64,000 bases of DNA, from positions 249,777 through 313,776 of the forward strand of contig JAJPIG010000022.1 of the NCBI GenBank assembly GCA_021324855.1, written 5' to 3'. Shown in pieces: positions 18,222 through 26,643 of the stretch; the first letter of the stretch is position 1; every line of letters begins with the position of its first letter. The position numbers and the translations under genes were made by a program. The DNA comes from Pseudomonadota bacterium. Its GTDB lineage: Bacteria; Desulfobacterota; Binatia; Binatales; Binataceae. The notes beneath the pieces are model-generated. The model was not told where the DNA came from. It did no database searches and saw only the letters and a program-made list of their open reading frames with translations.

Positions 18222-19424
18222 ATGGCTCACGCTGGTAGTTCCGCTTGCGGCCGTGCGTTGATCGTCGGCGGCTCGATCGGCGGCCTGTTTGCCGCGCTGA
18301 TTCTTCGGCGAAGCGGATGGGAGGCTGAGGTCTTCGAGCGCAGCACGGGTCAGCTTGCGGCGCGCGGCGCCGGAATCGTAACGCATCCCGCTCTGATACA
18401 CGCGCTCGAGATTTCCGGTGCGATGCCGGCCGCGTCGGTCGGCGTGGAAATCGATGAGCGCATGATTATCGATTGCGCGGGCGCGCCGATCCGGCACATG
18501 CGGCTGCGGCAAATCGTGACGTCATGGACCTACCTGTACGACATCTTGCGCTCCGCGTTGCCAGCCGACTGCTACCGCAGCGGCCATTCGCTCACCGGAT
18601 TCGAACAGACCGCGCTCGGTGTAAGTGCAAGTTTTTCGAATGGCGAAAGCGCGAGCGGCGATCTTTTGATCGCCGCCGACGGCATCGGCTCGACCGTCCG
18701 CGCGCTGCTGATGCCGAATCTCAGCCCGGCTTACGCCGGTTACATCGCGTGGCGAGGATTGGTGAAGGAATCCGCATTGTCGGCCGACACTCATCGCCTG
18801 CTTGCGGATCGATTCACGCTTAACCTGCCGCCCCACGAGGAGATTCTCGGCTATCCGGTCGCCGGACCCGACAATTCATTGCGCGCCGGAGAGCGGTACT
18901 ACAACTTCGTCTGGTATCGCCCGGCGGATTCGCGCAAGCTTTCGGCGCTGCTCATCGATCGTGAAGGAGTTCAGCACGCGACCTCGCTTCCGCCCGGCGC
19001 GGTGCGCGAAGAGACCTTGGAAAAGATGCGGCGCGACGCCGATCGATGCCTTGCGCCCTGCTTCGCCGAAGTGGTGCGCGCGGCGCCGCATCCGTTCATC
19101 CAGGCGATTCACGAACTTGAATCACCGCGTCTGGTCTTTGGCCGTGTGGTGCTGATCGGCGATGCGGCGTTTCTCGCACGTCCGCATGTCGGGATGGGAG
19201 TGACGAAGGCGGCGGGCGATGCGGTGGCGCTCGGCGATGCGCTCGCGGCCGATCCCGATCATCTCGATGATTCGCTGACTCGTTTCGAGCGCGCACGTCT
19301 CGAGTACGGGACAAAAATCGTCGAGCGCAGCCGGCATCTCGGGCAATTGATACTTGATGCCGATGCGCCCGATTCCGTCGCTGACGAGATAATTCGATGG
19401 ACCGCCGCGACGATCGATCTCTAA
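18222..19424 (+). CDS. FAD-dependent aromatic monooxygenase, 2,6-dihydroxypyridine 3-hydroxylase-like
   Basis: Class A flavoprotein monooxygenase of 400 residues. The FAD motif ALIVGGSIGGLFAAL is N-terminal and the second FAD motif is GRVVLIGDAAFLARPHVG. From memory, several blocks follow 2,6-dihydroxypyridine 3-monooxygenase of nicotine-degrading Arthrobacter: GAGIVTHPALIHAL, PAYAGYIAWRGLV, and the RFTLNL/GYPVAG stretch. That enzyme uses NADH and O2 to hydroxylate a dihydroxypyridine. Substrate here is unproved, but a dihydroxypseudooxynicotine-hydrolase-like gene lies 2 kb downstream. Related HpxO-type urate or salicylate hydroxylases are alternatives. Confidence 0.78.
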   Translation: MAHAGSSACGRALIVGGSIGGLFAALILRRSGWEAEVFERSTGQLAARGAGIVTHPALIHALEISGAMPAASVGVEIDERMIIDCAGAPIRHMRLRQIVTSWTYLYDILRSALPADCYRSGHSLTGFEQTALGVSASFSNGESASGDLLIAADGIGSTVRALLMPNLSPAYAGYIAWRGLVKESALSADTHRLLADRFTLNLPPHEEILGYPVAGPDNSLRAGERYYNFVWYRPADSRKLSALLIDREGVQHATSLPPGAVREETLEKMRRDADRCLAPCFAEVVRAAPHPFIQAIHELESPRLVFGRVVLIGDAAFLARPHVGMGVTKAAGDAVALGDALAADPDHLDDSLTRFERARLEYGTKIVERSRHLGQLILDADAPDSVADEIIRWTAATIDL

Positions 19425-19453
19425 GGTGGCGAACGCGGCGACCCGACTAAAAA

Positions 19454-19990
19454 CTACTTCAGCAACGGGACAAATTTTTGCCGAAACTTGGCGATCTTCG
19501 GATCGATCACAACCTGGCAGTACGGCGCGAATGGGTTCGTTCTGAAGTACTCGCGATGATACCCTTCCGCTTCGTAGAAAGCTTCCAGCGGAATCACTTC
19601 GGTTACAATCGGGCGGCCGGGAAATGCCTCACTCAATGAACTGATAAACGCTTCGGCCTCTTTCTTCTGCGCTTGCGAGGTATACAGGATCACCGAGCGA
19701 TACGCGGTACCGACATCGGCGCCCTGACGATTCAATGTCGTCGGATCGTGAGTGGCAAAAAATACCTGCAGCAAATCACGGTAGCTGATCACGCGCGGAT
19801 CGTATTCGACGCGAACCACCTCGGCATGTCCGGTCTCTCCCGTGCAGACCTGCCTGTAGGTCGGGTTTGCGACACTTCCGCCAGCATAACCCGGCGTGAC
19901 CTTGGCGACACCTTTCACCAGTTCGAACACGGCCTCGGTACACCAGAAGCATCCGCCGCCGAAGACCGCAATCTCGGTTTCCTGAGTCAT
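19454..19990 (-). CDS. msrA: Peptide methionine (S)-S-oxide reductase MsrA
   Basis: Protein of 178 residues with the defining GGGCFWCTEA motif (catalytic C14). The rest follows the family closely: TPGYAGG, TGETGHAEVV, FFATHDPTTLNRQG, YRSVI and EGYHREYF. MsrA reduces the S-form of methionine sulfoxide in damaged proteins using thioredoxin. It has no signal peptide and no fused MsrB, so it is the cytoplasmic single-domain form. It is a single-gene unit, convergent with the monooxygenase gene and divergent from the MHS transporter gene. Confidence 0.97.
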   Translation of the reverse strand: MTQETEIAVFGGGCFWCTEAVFELVKGVAKVTPGYAGGSVANPTYRQVCTGETGHAEVVRVEYDPRVISYRDLLQVFFATHDPTTLNRQGADVGTAYRSVILYTSQAQKKEAEAFISSLSEAFPGRPIVTEVIPLEAFYEAEGYHREYFRTNPFAPYCQVVIDPKIAKFRQKFVPLLK

Positions 19991-20109
19991 GGCGAGAACC
20001 CGTCATTAGGATGAGAAGACCGCCAAATTATGACATGGTCAGTAGTCTTAGGCGAAGAGCCATCAAAACGTAAGCCCGGCGCGATACTGCCCGGACAGGC
20101 GGGTTAAAC

Positions 20110-21411
20110 TTGCAGGATCAAGCGGCAGCGCGCGAACCAACCGCATACGATCAGAGAATCACCGGAGCGGCGCAGAAGAAGCTGATCGCCGCCGGCCTGA
20201 TCGGAAACGTGCTCGAATGGTACGACTTCTCGATTTACGGCTACTTCGCTTCCTCGATCGGCGAACACTTTTTTCCGTCGCACAATCCGACCACCTCGTT
20301 GCTTGCGGCGTTCGGTGTCTTCAGCGCAGGCTTTCTCACCCGGCCGCTCGGCGCGATCTTCTTCGGCTACATCGCGGATCGCTACACGCGCGAGCGCGCC
20401 CTGATGTTTTCGATTCTTGCGATGGCCGCGCCGACGTTCGTCACCGGGCTGATGCCGGGTTATCAGCGCATCGGCGTCGCGGCATCGATCATGATGGTGA
20501 TGCTGCGGTTGATCCAGGGGCTCTCGGCGGGCGGAGAATACACCACCTCGATCGTCTTTTTGGCGGAGCGTTCCGTCCATCATCACCGCGGCGTAACGGC
20601 ATCGGTCGGCCTCTTCGGCAGCATCGCGGGCGGGATGCTTGGGTCAGGCGTCGGCGTCGCACTCGGCCTGCTGATGCCCGTCGCGCAGGTGAACGCGTGG
20701 GGATGGCGGCTGCCGTTTTTGTTCGGCATCGTGCTGGCACTGGTTGGAGTGCTGCTGCGGAGCGCGGTGCAGCATACGGCCGTTCTGCCAAACCGTTCGG
20801 GCGTAACGATTCGGCGCGTGCTGATGGCGCAATGGTTCGCGGTGGTGCGCGTGGTCGGCTTCGAGATTCTCGAAGCGGTCGGCTTCTACACGACCTTCAT
20901 TTATCTGCCGACCTACCTGATTGAGGTCGTACATATGCCGGCGCATGCCGCGTTCGCGATCAACACCATCAGCATGGGCTTCGTTCTGATCGTTATCCTG
21001 GTTGCCGGAACGCTTTCTGATCGATTCGGCCGGAAACCCGTGATGCTCACCGCCGCCGTCCTGGGAGTCCTGTTTGCATGGCCGCTGTTTCGATTGCTCC
21101 ATTACGGCAGCTTCGCGCCTGCATTGCTCGGCGAGATGGGACTGGCGGCGATCGTCGGAGGCTACGAGGGCGCGACGCCGGCCGCGGTAGCCGAAGCATT
21201 TCCGGCGAGCATGCGCGGCACGGGAGTCGGCGTCGGGTTCAACCTCGCGATGACGCTGTTCGGCGGCACGACGCCGTTCGTCGCGACGTTTCTGATCGAG
21301 CATACGCAGAGCGCGATGGCGCCCGCGGTCTACTTGATCTGCGCGGCGGCATTCTCGGGACTCGTCGCCATCACGCTGCCCGAGCGCTCTCAGATACCGC
21401 TCGACATCTAA
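20110..21411 (+). CDS. MFS transporter, metabolite:H+ symporter (MHS) family
   Basis: Twelve-helix transporter of 433 residues. The N-terminal half carries the MHS signatures GNVLEWYDFSIYGYFA, TRPLGAIFFGYIADRYTRERAL and RLIQGLSAGGEYTTS; GTLSDRFGRKP marks the second-half loop. MHS members import organic acids such as citrate, alpha-ketoglutarate, shikimate, proline or betaine with protons. The start appears to be TTG at 20110, because an in-frame stop at 20071 precedes it and no ATG or GTG lies before the domain. Its place between an aromatic monooxygenase and an esterase suggests uptake of a catabolic substrate (inference). Confidence 0.85.
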   Translation: MQDQAAAREPTAYDQRITGAAQKKLIAAGLIGNVLEWYDFSIYGYFASSIGEHFFPSHNPTTSLLAAFGVFSAGFLTRPLGAIFFGYIADRYTRERALMFSILAMAAPTFVTGLMPGYQRIGVAASIMMVMLRLIQGLSAGGEYTTSIVFLAERSVHHHRGVTASVGLFGSIAGGMLGSGVGVALGLLMPVAQVNAWGWRLPFLFGIVLALVGVLLRSAVQHTAVLPNRSGVTIRRVLMAQWFAVVRVVGFEILEAVGFYTTFIYLPTYLIEVVHMPAHAAFAINTISMGFVLIVILVAGTLSDRFGRKPVMLTAAVLGVLFAWPLFRLLHYGSFAPALLGEMGLAAIVGGYEGATPAAVAEAFPASMRGTGVGVGFNLAMTLFGGTTPFVATFLIEHTQSAMAPAVYLICAAAFSGLVAITLPERSQIPLDI

Positions 21412-21483
21412 TCACGAGCCGCAAAAGCGTCGTTTTCTGATCGCGCCGGCCGCGTGTTATGAAAGCGGCAACGGGAGGCTTCC

Positions 21484-22665
21484 ATGAGTGAGCGCGACTC
21501 GAAGGAACTCGCATTCCTCTATTTTCCCGGCGATTACCGGTGGTCGATGGGACTCATGCTGGCGTTGGGCACCGCGCCCTGGGGCGGCGCGGAGATTGAC
21601 GAGATCAATCGCGTCGGGCAGCGCTTGCGGGACAAGCTCGGTGACGATCGCGCATGGGTTGCGGAGTGGACGCGCATGGCGCGTCTCGTCGAGCATCGCG
21701 GACGCGCTTCGAATCATGATCGCACGCGCGCCGCATGCCTGCTTCGCGCGGCGCACTACTACCATATTGGCGAGCGCTTCCTGCAGCCGAAGACCGAAGA
21801 TGGATTGGCCGATTACCGCCGCGGCGTCGAATGCTTCAAAGAGGCGGCGCGCCTGATTCGCCATACGCGGATCGAGCCCGTCGAAATTCCCTACGAGGGC
21901 AAAAGCCTGCCGGGACTGCTGGTGCATGCGGAAACGACCGCGCCGCGCGCGCCCGCAATGGTCTTCTTCGACGGTCTCGATGTCACCAAGGAGATTCAAT
22001 ATTTTCACGGCGTGCCGGAGATGGCGGCACGCGGCATCGCGTGCCTGATCGTCGACGGTCCCGGCAATGGCGAGGCGATTCGTTTCCGCGGGATGCCGCT
22101 TCATCATGAGACCGAACGCTACGCGCGCGCGGCGTATGATTTTATTGCCGGGCGCAGCGAGTTCGATGCGCAGCGAATCGGCGTGATGGGCATCAGCCTC
22201 GGCGGCTATTACGCGCCGCGCGCCGCCGCGATGGAGCCGCGCTTCGCATGCTGCGTCGCGTGGGGCGCGCAGTGGGACTACCACGCGATCTGGAAGGAGC
22301 GTCTGGAACGCATCGCGCAGCAGCAGGCCGTCGCGTTGTCGGTGGCCGCGGACCATCTGCTCTGGATCCTCGATGCGCGCACGCCCGCGGAGGCATTGAA
22401 GAAGCTCGAAGGGTTTCGGCTCGATGGCGTCGCGCAGAAAATACGCTGTCCGTTTCTGCTGGTCCACGGCGAGCGCGACGCGCAAATTCCGCTGGAATCG
22501 GCGCGGCGGCTTTACGATGCGGTCGGATCAGCGCGAAAAACCCTGAAGATTTTCACCGCCGAAGAGGGCGGTTATCATCATTGCCAGGTCGACAACGCGA
22601 CCATCGGCGTCGACGCGATTTGCGACTGGCTCGAAGAGGTCCTGCAGCCCGCGGCCGCGCTCTGA
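21484..22665 (+). CDS. Alpha/beta hydrolase, 2,6-dihydroxypseudooxynicotine hydrolase-like
   Basis: Protein of 393 residues with a helical N-terminal domain (about 1-125) followed by an alpha/beta hydrolase. The nucleophile elbow is GISLGGYY, the acid lies in HGERDAQIPL and the histidine in GGYHHCQ. Blocks FFDGLDVTKE, DGPGNGEAIRF and AAAMEPRFACCVAWGA recall 2,6-dihydroxypseudooxynicotine hydrolase of the nicotine pathway, a C-C bond hydrolase that releases 2,6-dihydroxypyridine. Other members of this FrsA-like group are esterases, so the exact substrate is inferred. GGGAGG precedes the ATG. The gene converges with the HsaC-like gene, eight bases apart. Confidence 0.76.
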   Translation: MSERDSKELAFLYFPGDYRWSMGLMLALGTAPWGGAEIDEINRVGQRLRDKLGDDRAWVAEWTRMARLVEHRGRASNHDRTRAACLLRAAHYYHIGERFLQPKTEDGLADYRRGVECFKEAARLIRHTRIEPVEIPYEGKSLPGLLVHAETTAPRAPAMVFFDGLDVTKEIQYFHGVPEMAARGIACLIVDGPGNGEAIRFRGMPLHHETERYARAAYDFIAGRSEFDAQRIGVMGISLGGYYAPRAAAMEPRFACCVAWGAQWDYHAIWKERLERIAQQQAVALSVAADHLLWILDARTPAEALKKLEGFRLDGVAQKIRCPFLLVHGERDAQIPLESARRLYDAVGSARKTLKIFTAEEGGYHHCQVDNATIGVDAICDWLEEVLQPAAAL

Positions 22666-22672
22666 TGGCATA

Positions 22673-23605
22673 TTAAGAATCGTCGTTCGCGTTTGCGATC
22701 GCCTTCCAGCGCGGCTCCGGCGCAGCCAGCCAGCACGCGATGGTTTCGGCCGGCACGGTCTTCCACTGTCGCGGTTTCCAGGCTTCGGTCAAATAATCCA
22801 TGTCCGCGTAGTATTCCGTCGCGGCGCCGCATGGCGTCTTGAAGTACCAGAAGTAGTTCGATCCAATCACATGACGGCCCGGCCCGAACTCAGTCTCCCA
22901 GCCCTTCTGGTTCATCGCCATCCCGGCCATCATGACTTCGTGAAAATCGCCCACTTCGAACGCGACATGATGGGCTCCCGGTTTTGCGCCGTTGAGCAGG
23001 AAGAGCGTGTGATGCTGCGGCGCTTTGCGCGCGCGCATGAAGGTGCCGACGTTCACATATGCGTCGGAGAGCAGGAATCCGAGGCGCTTCATATAGAAAT
23101 CGGAGGCTTCCTGCAGATTCGGCGCGAAGAACACGACGTGCCCGAGATGACGAATCGTGACGCGCGTCGAGAAATTCGCGCGCCGATCGATCCGATGAAC
23201 CTCGCCGGGAAGATTGACCGCCGGCGTCGCGCTGACCGGCAGCGCGACGGCGCGGCTCACACGAAAGGCGATTGCGTAGCCGGTCGCGTCGGTTGAGTGC
23301 AGCGTGCCGTCGGGATCTCGCGTGACCTTGCGATCCTTTTCCAGCTCCGCCCCGATCGCATCGAGGTTCTCCTTCGATGCAACGCCCCAGATTACCTCGC
23401 GGATCGTCGGGCCCGACACGACCGCCGGCGCGAGCCCCGCATCGCGCTCCAAGCGCACCTCGATCTCGCCATTGTCGAGGGTGTTGAACCTGAGGCCGGC
23501 TGCGCTGCGCTCGATCTCATTGAGTCCCCAATCGGAGAAAAAGCGGCGTGCGGCGTCGAGGTCAGTGACCCCGAAGCGCAGCGCATCGATTCCGACGATA
23601 TCCAT
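22673..23605 (-). CDS. Type I extradiol dioxygenase (VOC family, HsaC/BphC-like)
   Basis: Two-module VOC protein of 310 residues. Iron ligands in the C-terminal module are His in RHLGHVVFFAPN, His in GAHHVAFEVGD and Glu in TEYYAD. It should cleave a catecholic ring between or beside the hydroxyls. The gene follows the flavin hydroxylase gene by 15 bases on the same strand, as HsaA and HsaC cooperate in steroid ring A degradation: hydroxylate, then meta-cleave. No other steroid genes are visible, so the pair may act on another phenol. Confidence 0.82.
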   Translation of the reverse strand: MDIVGIDALRFGVTDLDAARRFFSDWGLNEIERSAAGLRFNTLDNGEIEVRLERDAGLAPAVVSGPTIREVIWGVASKENLDAIGAELEKDRKVTRDPDGTLHSTDATGYAIAFRVSRAVALPVSATPAVNLPGEVHRIDRRANFSTRVTIRHLGHVVFFAPNLQEASDFYMKRLGFLLSDAYVNVGTFMRARKAPQHHTLFLLNGAKPGAHHVAFEVGDFHEVMMAGMAMNQKGWETEFGPGRHVIGSNYFWYFKTPCGAATEYYADMDYLTEAWKPRQWKTVPAETIACWLAAPEPRWKAIANANDDS

Positions 23606-23620
23606 CTTGCGCTTGCCTCC

Positions 23621-24829
23621 TCAGTAAGTCGGATCGTTGCAATCCAGTCCGAGCGCGATACGTCCGAACTGCAGGCCATTGCTGTCCCAGCGCAGCGCAA
23701 CGTGCGCGTTGAGCGCATGGATGTCGCGGAACGCGCGCTGGATCGGAAATTCTTCGAACAGACCGTGCGCGCCGCTGGCCTGATGCACCACGTCGACGGC
23801 TCTCATCGAGGAGAGCGCCGCGTAGGCGAGATCGCGACGATAGCGGGTGCGCTTTTCGTAATCGAAGCTCTCGCCGGCGCGCGCCACGCGGTTGATCTCC
23901 TCGGCGTCGCGCAGGATCAACTCATTCGCGGCATCGACTAGCACGGCGCCCTCCGCAACCCGGAGTTGCAGCGTGGCCGATTCGGAAGCGCGCTGGCCGG
24001 TCAACGATATCTGCCTGCTCGCGCGCGCCGTGAACTGCTCAATCACCCCGCGCGCGATGCCGATCGCGGGCGCGCAGATGTTGTATGGAAACACGGCGTA
24101 TACCGGCAGGCGATAGATGTGGCTCGGATTCACCGCGCTGCCCGGCGTCGGTCCGCCCTTGAGCATCCGCAGCGGCAGCGTGCGATGCTCGGGCACGAAC
24201 GCGCCGTCGATCTGGACATCTTTGCTGCCGGTTGCGCGCAGGCCGCCGACGAACCAGGTATCGATCACTTCGTAATCGCGCTTCGGCACCAGGCAAAGCA
24301 GGTTGTCGCGTCCGCCCGCGCCCGTGTCGAGTGGGGCGACGATCAGATTCCAGTCGGCAGCATCGACACCGCTCGAAAACTTCCATCGCCCCGAAATCCT
24401 GTACCCGCCATCGACCGGTTCGAGTTGCCCTTTCTCGGGAACCAGCGCGCTCGCGAGCAACGCGTTGCGGTTCTCGCCCCAGACTTCTTCCTGCGCGCGC
24501 AGCGGATACATCCCGAGAATCCAGCTATGACAGGCGGTGACGCTGAAGACCCATGCGCTGGAGCCGCATCCGCGGCCGAGCTCGGCGGCGATCCTGACCT
24601 GCGGGGGTCCGTAGTCCAGCTCGTAACCGCCGAACCGTTTGGGCTGGAAAATCTTGAAAAAGTCCGCCTCGATGAAATCGCGAATGGTCTCGTCCGGGAT
24701 GCGCCGTAATTCTTCCGCGCCGGGCGCCCGCTTCAGCAGATCGGCCACCATCTCGCGAGCGCGCTCCACCAGGGTATCCAGAATTGCCGCGCTGTCGATT
24801 CCTTTGGATTCTGCCGCTCTGGTCACCAA
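23621..24829 (-). CDS. Acyl-CoA-dehydrogenase-fold flavin monooxygenase (HsaA/HpaB-like hydroxylase)
   Basis: Protein of 402 residues with the acyl-CoA dehydrogenase fold, but with motifs of group D oxygenases: ELGRGCGSSAWVFSVTACHSW, ISGRWKFSSGVDAADW and GGLRATGSKDVQIDG. HsaA-type enzymes use reduced flavin from a separate reductase to ortho-hydroxylate a phenol. No flavin reductase is adjacent, so it would be supplied elsewhere. The first codon is TTG at 24829, with GTG next; AAAGG lies nine bases before the TTG. It heads an operon with the extradiol dioxygenase. Confidence 0.83.
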   Translation of the reverse strand: MVTRAAESKGIDSAAILDTLVERAREMVADLLKRAPGAEELRRIPDETIRDFIEADFFKIFQPKRFGGYELDYGPPQVRIAAELGRGCGSSAWVFSVTACHSWILGMYPLRAQEEVWGENRNALLASALVPEKGQLEPVDGGYRISGRWKFSSGVDAADWNLIVAPLDTGAGGRDNLLCLVPKRDYEVIDTWFVGGLRATGSKDVQIDGAFVPEHRTLPLRMLKGGPTPGSAVNPSHIYRLPVYAVFPYNICAPAIGIARGVIEQFTARASRQISLTGQRASESATLQLRVAEGAVLVDAANELILRDAEEINRVARAGESFDYEKRTRYRRDLAYAALSSMRAVDVVHQASGAHGLFEEFPIQRAFRDIHALNAHVALRWDSNGLQFGRIALGLDCNDPTY

Positions 24830-24906
24830 GCTTGTCTACCTTTGGAAATATTAGAATAGGCCCTAGCTAAAAGAGGCCTCCGAAGCAAACCTGCATCGGA
24901 ACGAGA

Positions 24907-26643
24907 TCAGCCGGATAACTTCGCGCGCATCGCGGCCGTCGCCACTTCGTCAATCTCCAGCGTCTCGGGATCTATTATGACGCCGTAGTCCCGTGCGGCG
25001 CTTTCGATCGAGACGTAGCCGTCGGCGACGTCCTGCGCCACCACTGCGATCGGCCGCTCATGTGGCGCGCCGTAACCCGCGCCCCCGCTCTGTTCGAGGC
25101 GGAAGATCGTGCCCGCGTTGAGGGAACGCGTCACCATGATATCGAGTTGCTCCGGTTCGCCGGGGCCTGCCTCAAGCAACGCACGCGAAGTCATCGGCCC
25201 CGTGCCGCGTTGGATACCCGAGACCCCGAAGCGATGGTTCGAGTGGCGCACGGTCAGCGTGCAAGGGGTCTTCACCTGGTATTCGCGGATGAAGCCGATT
25301 CCGCCGCGGTACGTTCCCGCGCCCGCCGAATCGCGGCGGACATCGAAGCGCCGGACCGTCACAGGATATTCGCTCTCCAGCACCTCGATCGGCGTGCTGG
25401 GGGTAAAGTGATTCATGGCCATGATGATCGAAGCGCCGTCATGCGTGGGCGTCGCGCCGAGCCCCGTGCTCATCAGCTCGTATTGGACGTCCGGATGTCC
25501 GCCGCGCGCCTCGGGATAGCCGATCGCGATCGCGCCGCCGCCCAGCCCGGACGGCGCAACCGCACGCGCTGGATTGAAATGGCCGAGCGCGGCCATCAGG
25601 CAGTTGTAGACCACATGCATGGTCGGCACGTAATTGTTGACCGTGGCCGGACGGCGTGGGCTCACGACCTTGCCCTCCGGAATTACGAAATCGATCGGCT
25701 CGAGCAGCCCCGCGTTGACGGGCAGCTCAGGATCCGCCGCCGCGACGAACGCGACCAGAGAGATCGCGCGCGTGGTTACGGAGTTGAGATTAACCGGACC
25801 GAGCGTCTGCGGATCGCAACCAGAAAAATCCAGCGTGATCCGATCGCGGCGCTTGATGACGCGTACATGAATCCGCACCGGGAGTTCGCGATTCGCGCCG
25901 TCGTGATCGAGCAAGCCTTCTGCAGCGCTCTCGCCGTCGGCCCATCGCGCGATCGCGGCTCGGGCGCGTGATGCCGTTGTTCGGAGCAGCTCGTCCATCG
26001 CGGCGGCGATCAGATCGGCGCCGTATTCGTCCGCGAGCGCCGCAAGCCGCTCCGCGCCGAGCCGGGTGCATCCGGCCTGTCCGCGCAGATCGCCGATCAC
26101 GATCTCCGGGATACGGCTGTTGCTGCGGATAATGTCCTCGATCGCTTCGTCAACTCCGGCCGCCGTCATGTAGCGCACCGGCGGAAGCAATAGACCGTCA
26201 TGGAAGATCTCGCGCGCGGCGGCTCCCGAGGAACCCGGCACGATTCCGCCCACATCCGCTTTGTGTGCGACGCTCACGGCAAATGCGATGCGTCTTCCAC
26301 CATGGAACACCGGCGTGACGACGACGACATCCGGCACGTGCGAATTACCACCGCGATAGGGGTCGTTCACGATGAACGTATCGCCGGGACGTAGCCCATC
26401 GGCGCCGAACCTCTCAATCACGCTTTCGACCGCATGGCCGTAGACCAGCGAATGGTATTGCAGGCCGCCGCTGATCATCACGATCCGACCGTCGGCATCG
26501 AGCAACCCCGCCGTGCCATCCTGCGACTCGCGCAATACCGGAGAGTAGCCGCTGTGGTACAGCGCGTGCTCCATCGTGGCGCCGACTTCGGCGAGTCGGC
26601 TCAGGATGACCTCCGCGCTGATCGGATCGATTTTCATCGTCAT
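24907..26643 (-). CDS. hyuB: Hydantoinase B / oxoprolinase family protein
   Basis: Protein of 578 residues covering the full PF02538 domain. It includes the early MEHALYHSGYSPVLRESQD and DTFIVNDPYRGGNSHVPD blocks, and a late GGTGPM-like glycine-rich region near the C-terminus. HyuB is the partner of HyuA in ATP-dependent opening of hydantoins, 5-oxoproline or N-methylhydantoin, and in acetone or acetophenone carboxylase-type enzymes. Its ATG overlaps the HyuA stop by four bases (ATGA), so the subunits are translationally coupled. Substrate cannot be assigned from sequence. Confidence 0.92.
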   Translation of the reverse strand: MTMKIDPISAEVILSRLAEVGATMEHALYHSGYSPVLRESQDGTAGLLDADGRIVMISGGLQYHSLVYGHAVESVIERFGADGLRPGDTFIVNDPYRGGNSHVPDVVVVTPVFHGGRRIAFAVSVAHKADVGGIVPGSSGAAAREIFHDGLLLPPVRYMTAAGVDEAIEDIIRSNSRIPEIVIGDLRGQAGCTRLGAERLAALADEYGADLIAAAMDELLRTTASRARAAIARWADGESAAEGLLDHDGANRELPVRIHVRVIKRRDRITLDFSGCDPQTLGPVNLNSVTTRAISLVAFVAAADPELPVNAGLLEPIDFVIPEGKVVSPRRPATVNNYVPTMHVVYNCLMAALGHFNPARAVAPSGLGGGAIAIGYPEARGGHPDVQYELMSTGLGATPTHDGASIIMAMNHFTPSTPIEVLESEYPVTVRRFDVRRDSAGAGTYRGGIGFIREYQVKTPCTLTVRHSNHRFGVSGIQRGTGPMTSRALLEAGPGEPEQLDIMVTRSLNAGTIFRLEQSGGAGYGAPHERPIAVVAQDVADGYVSIESAARDYGVIIDPETLEIDEVATAAMRAKLSG

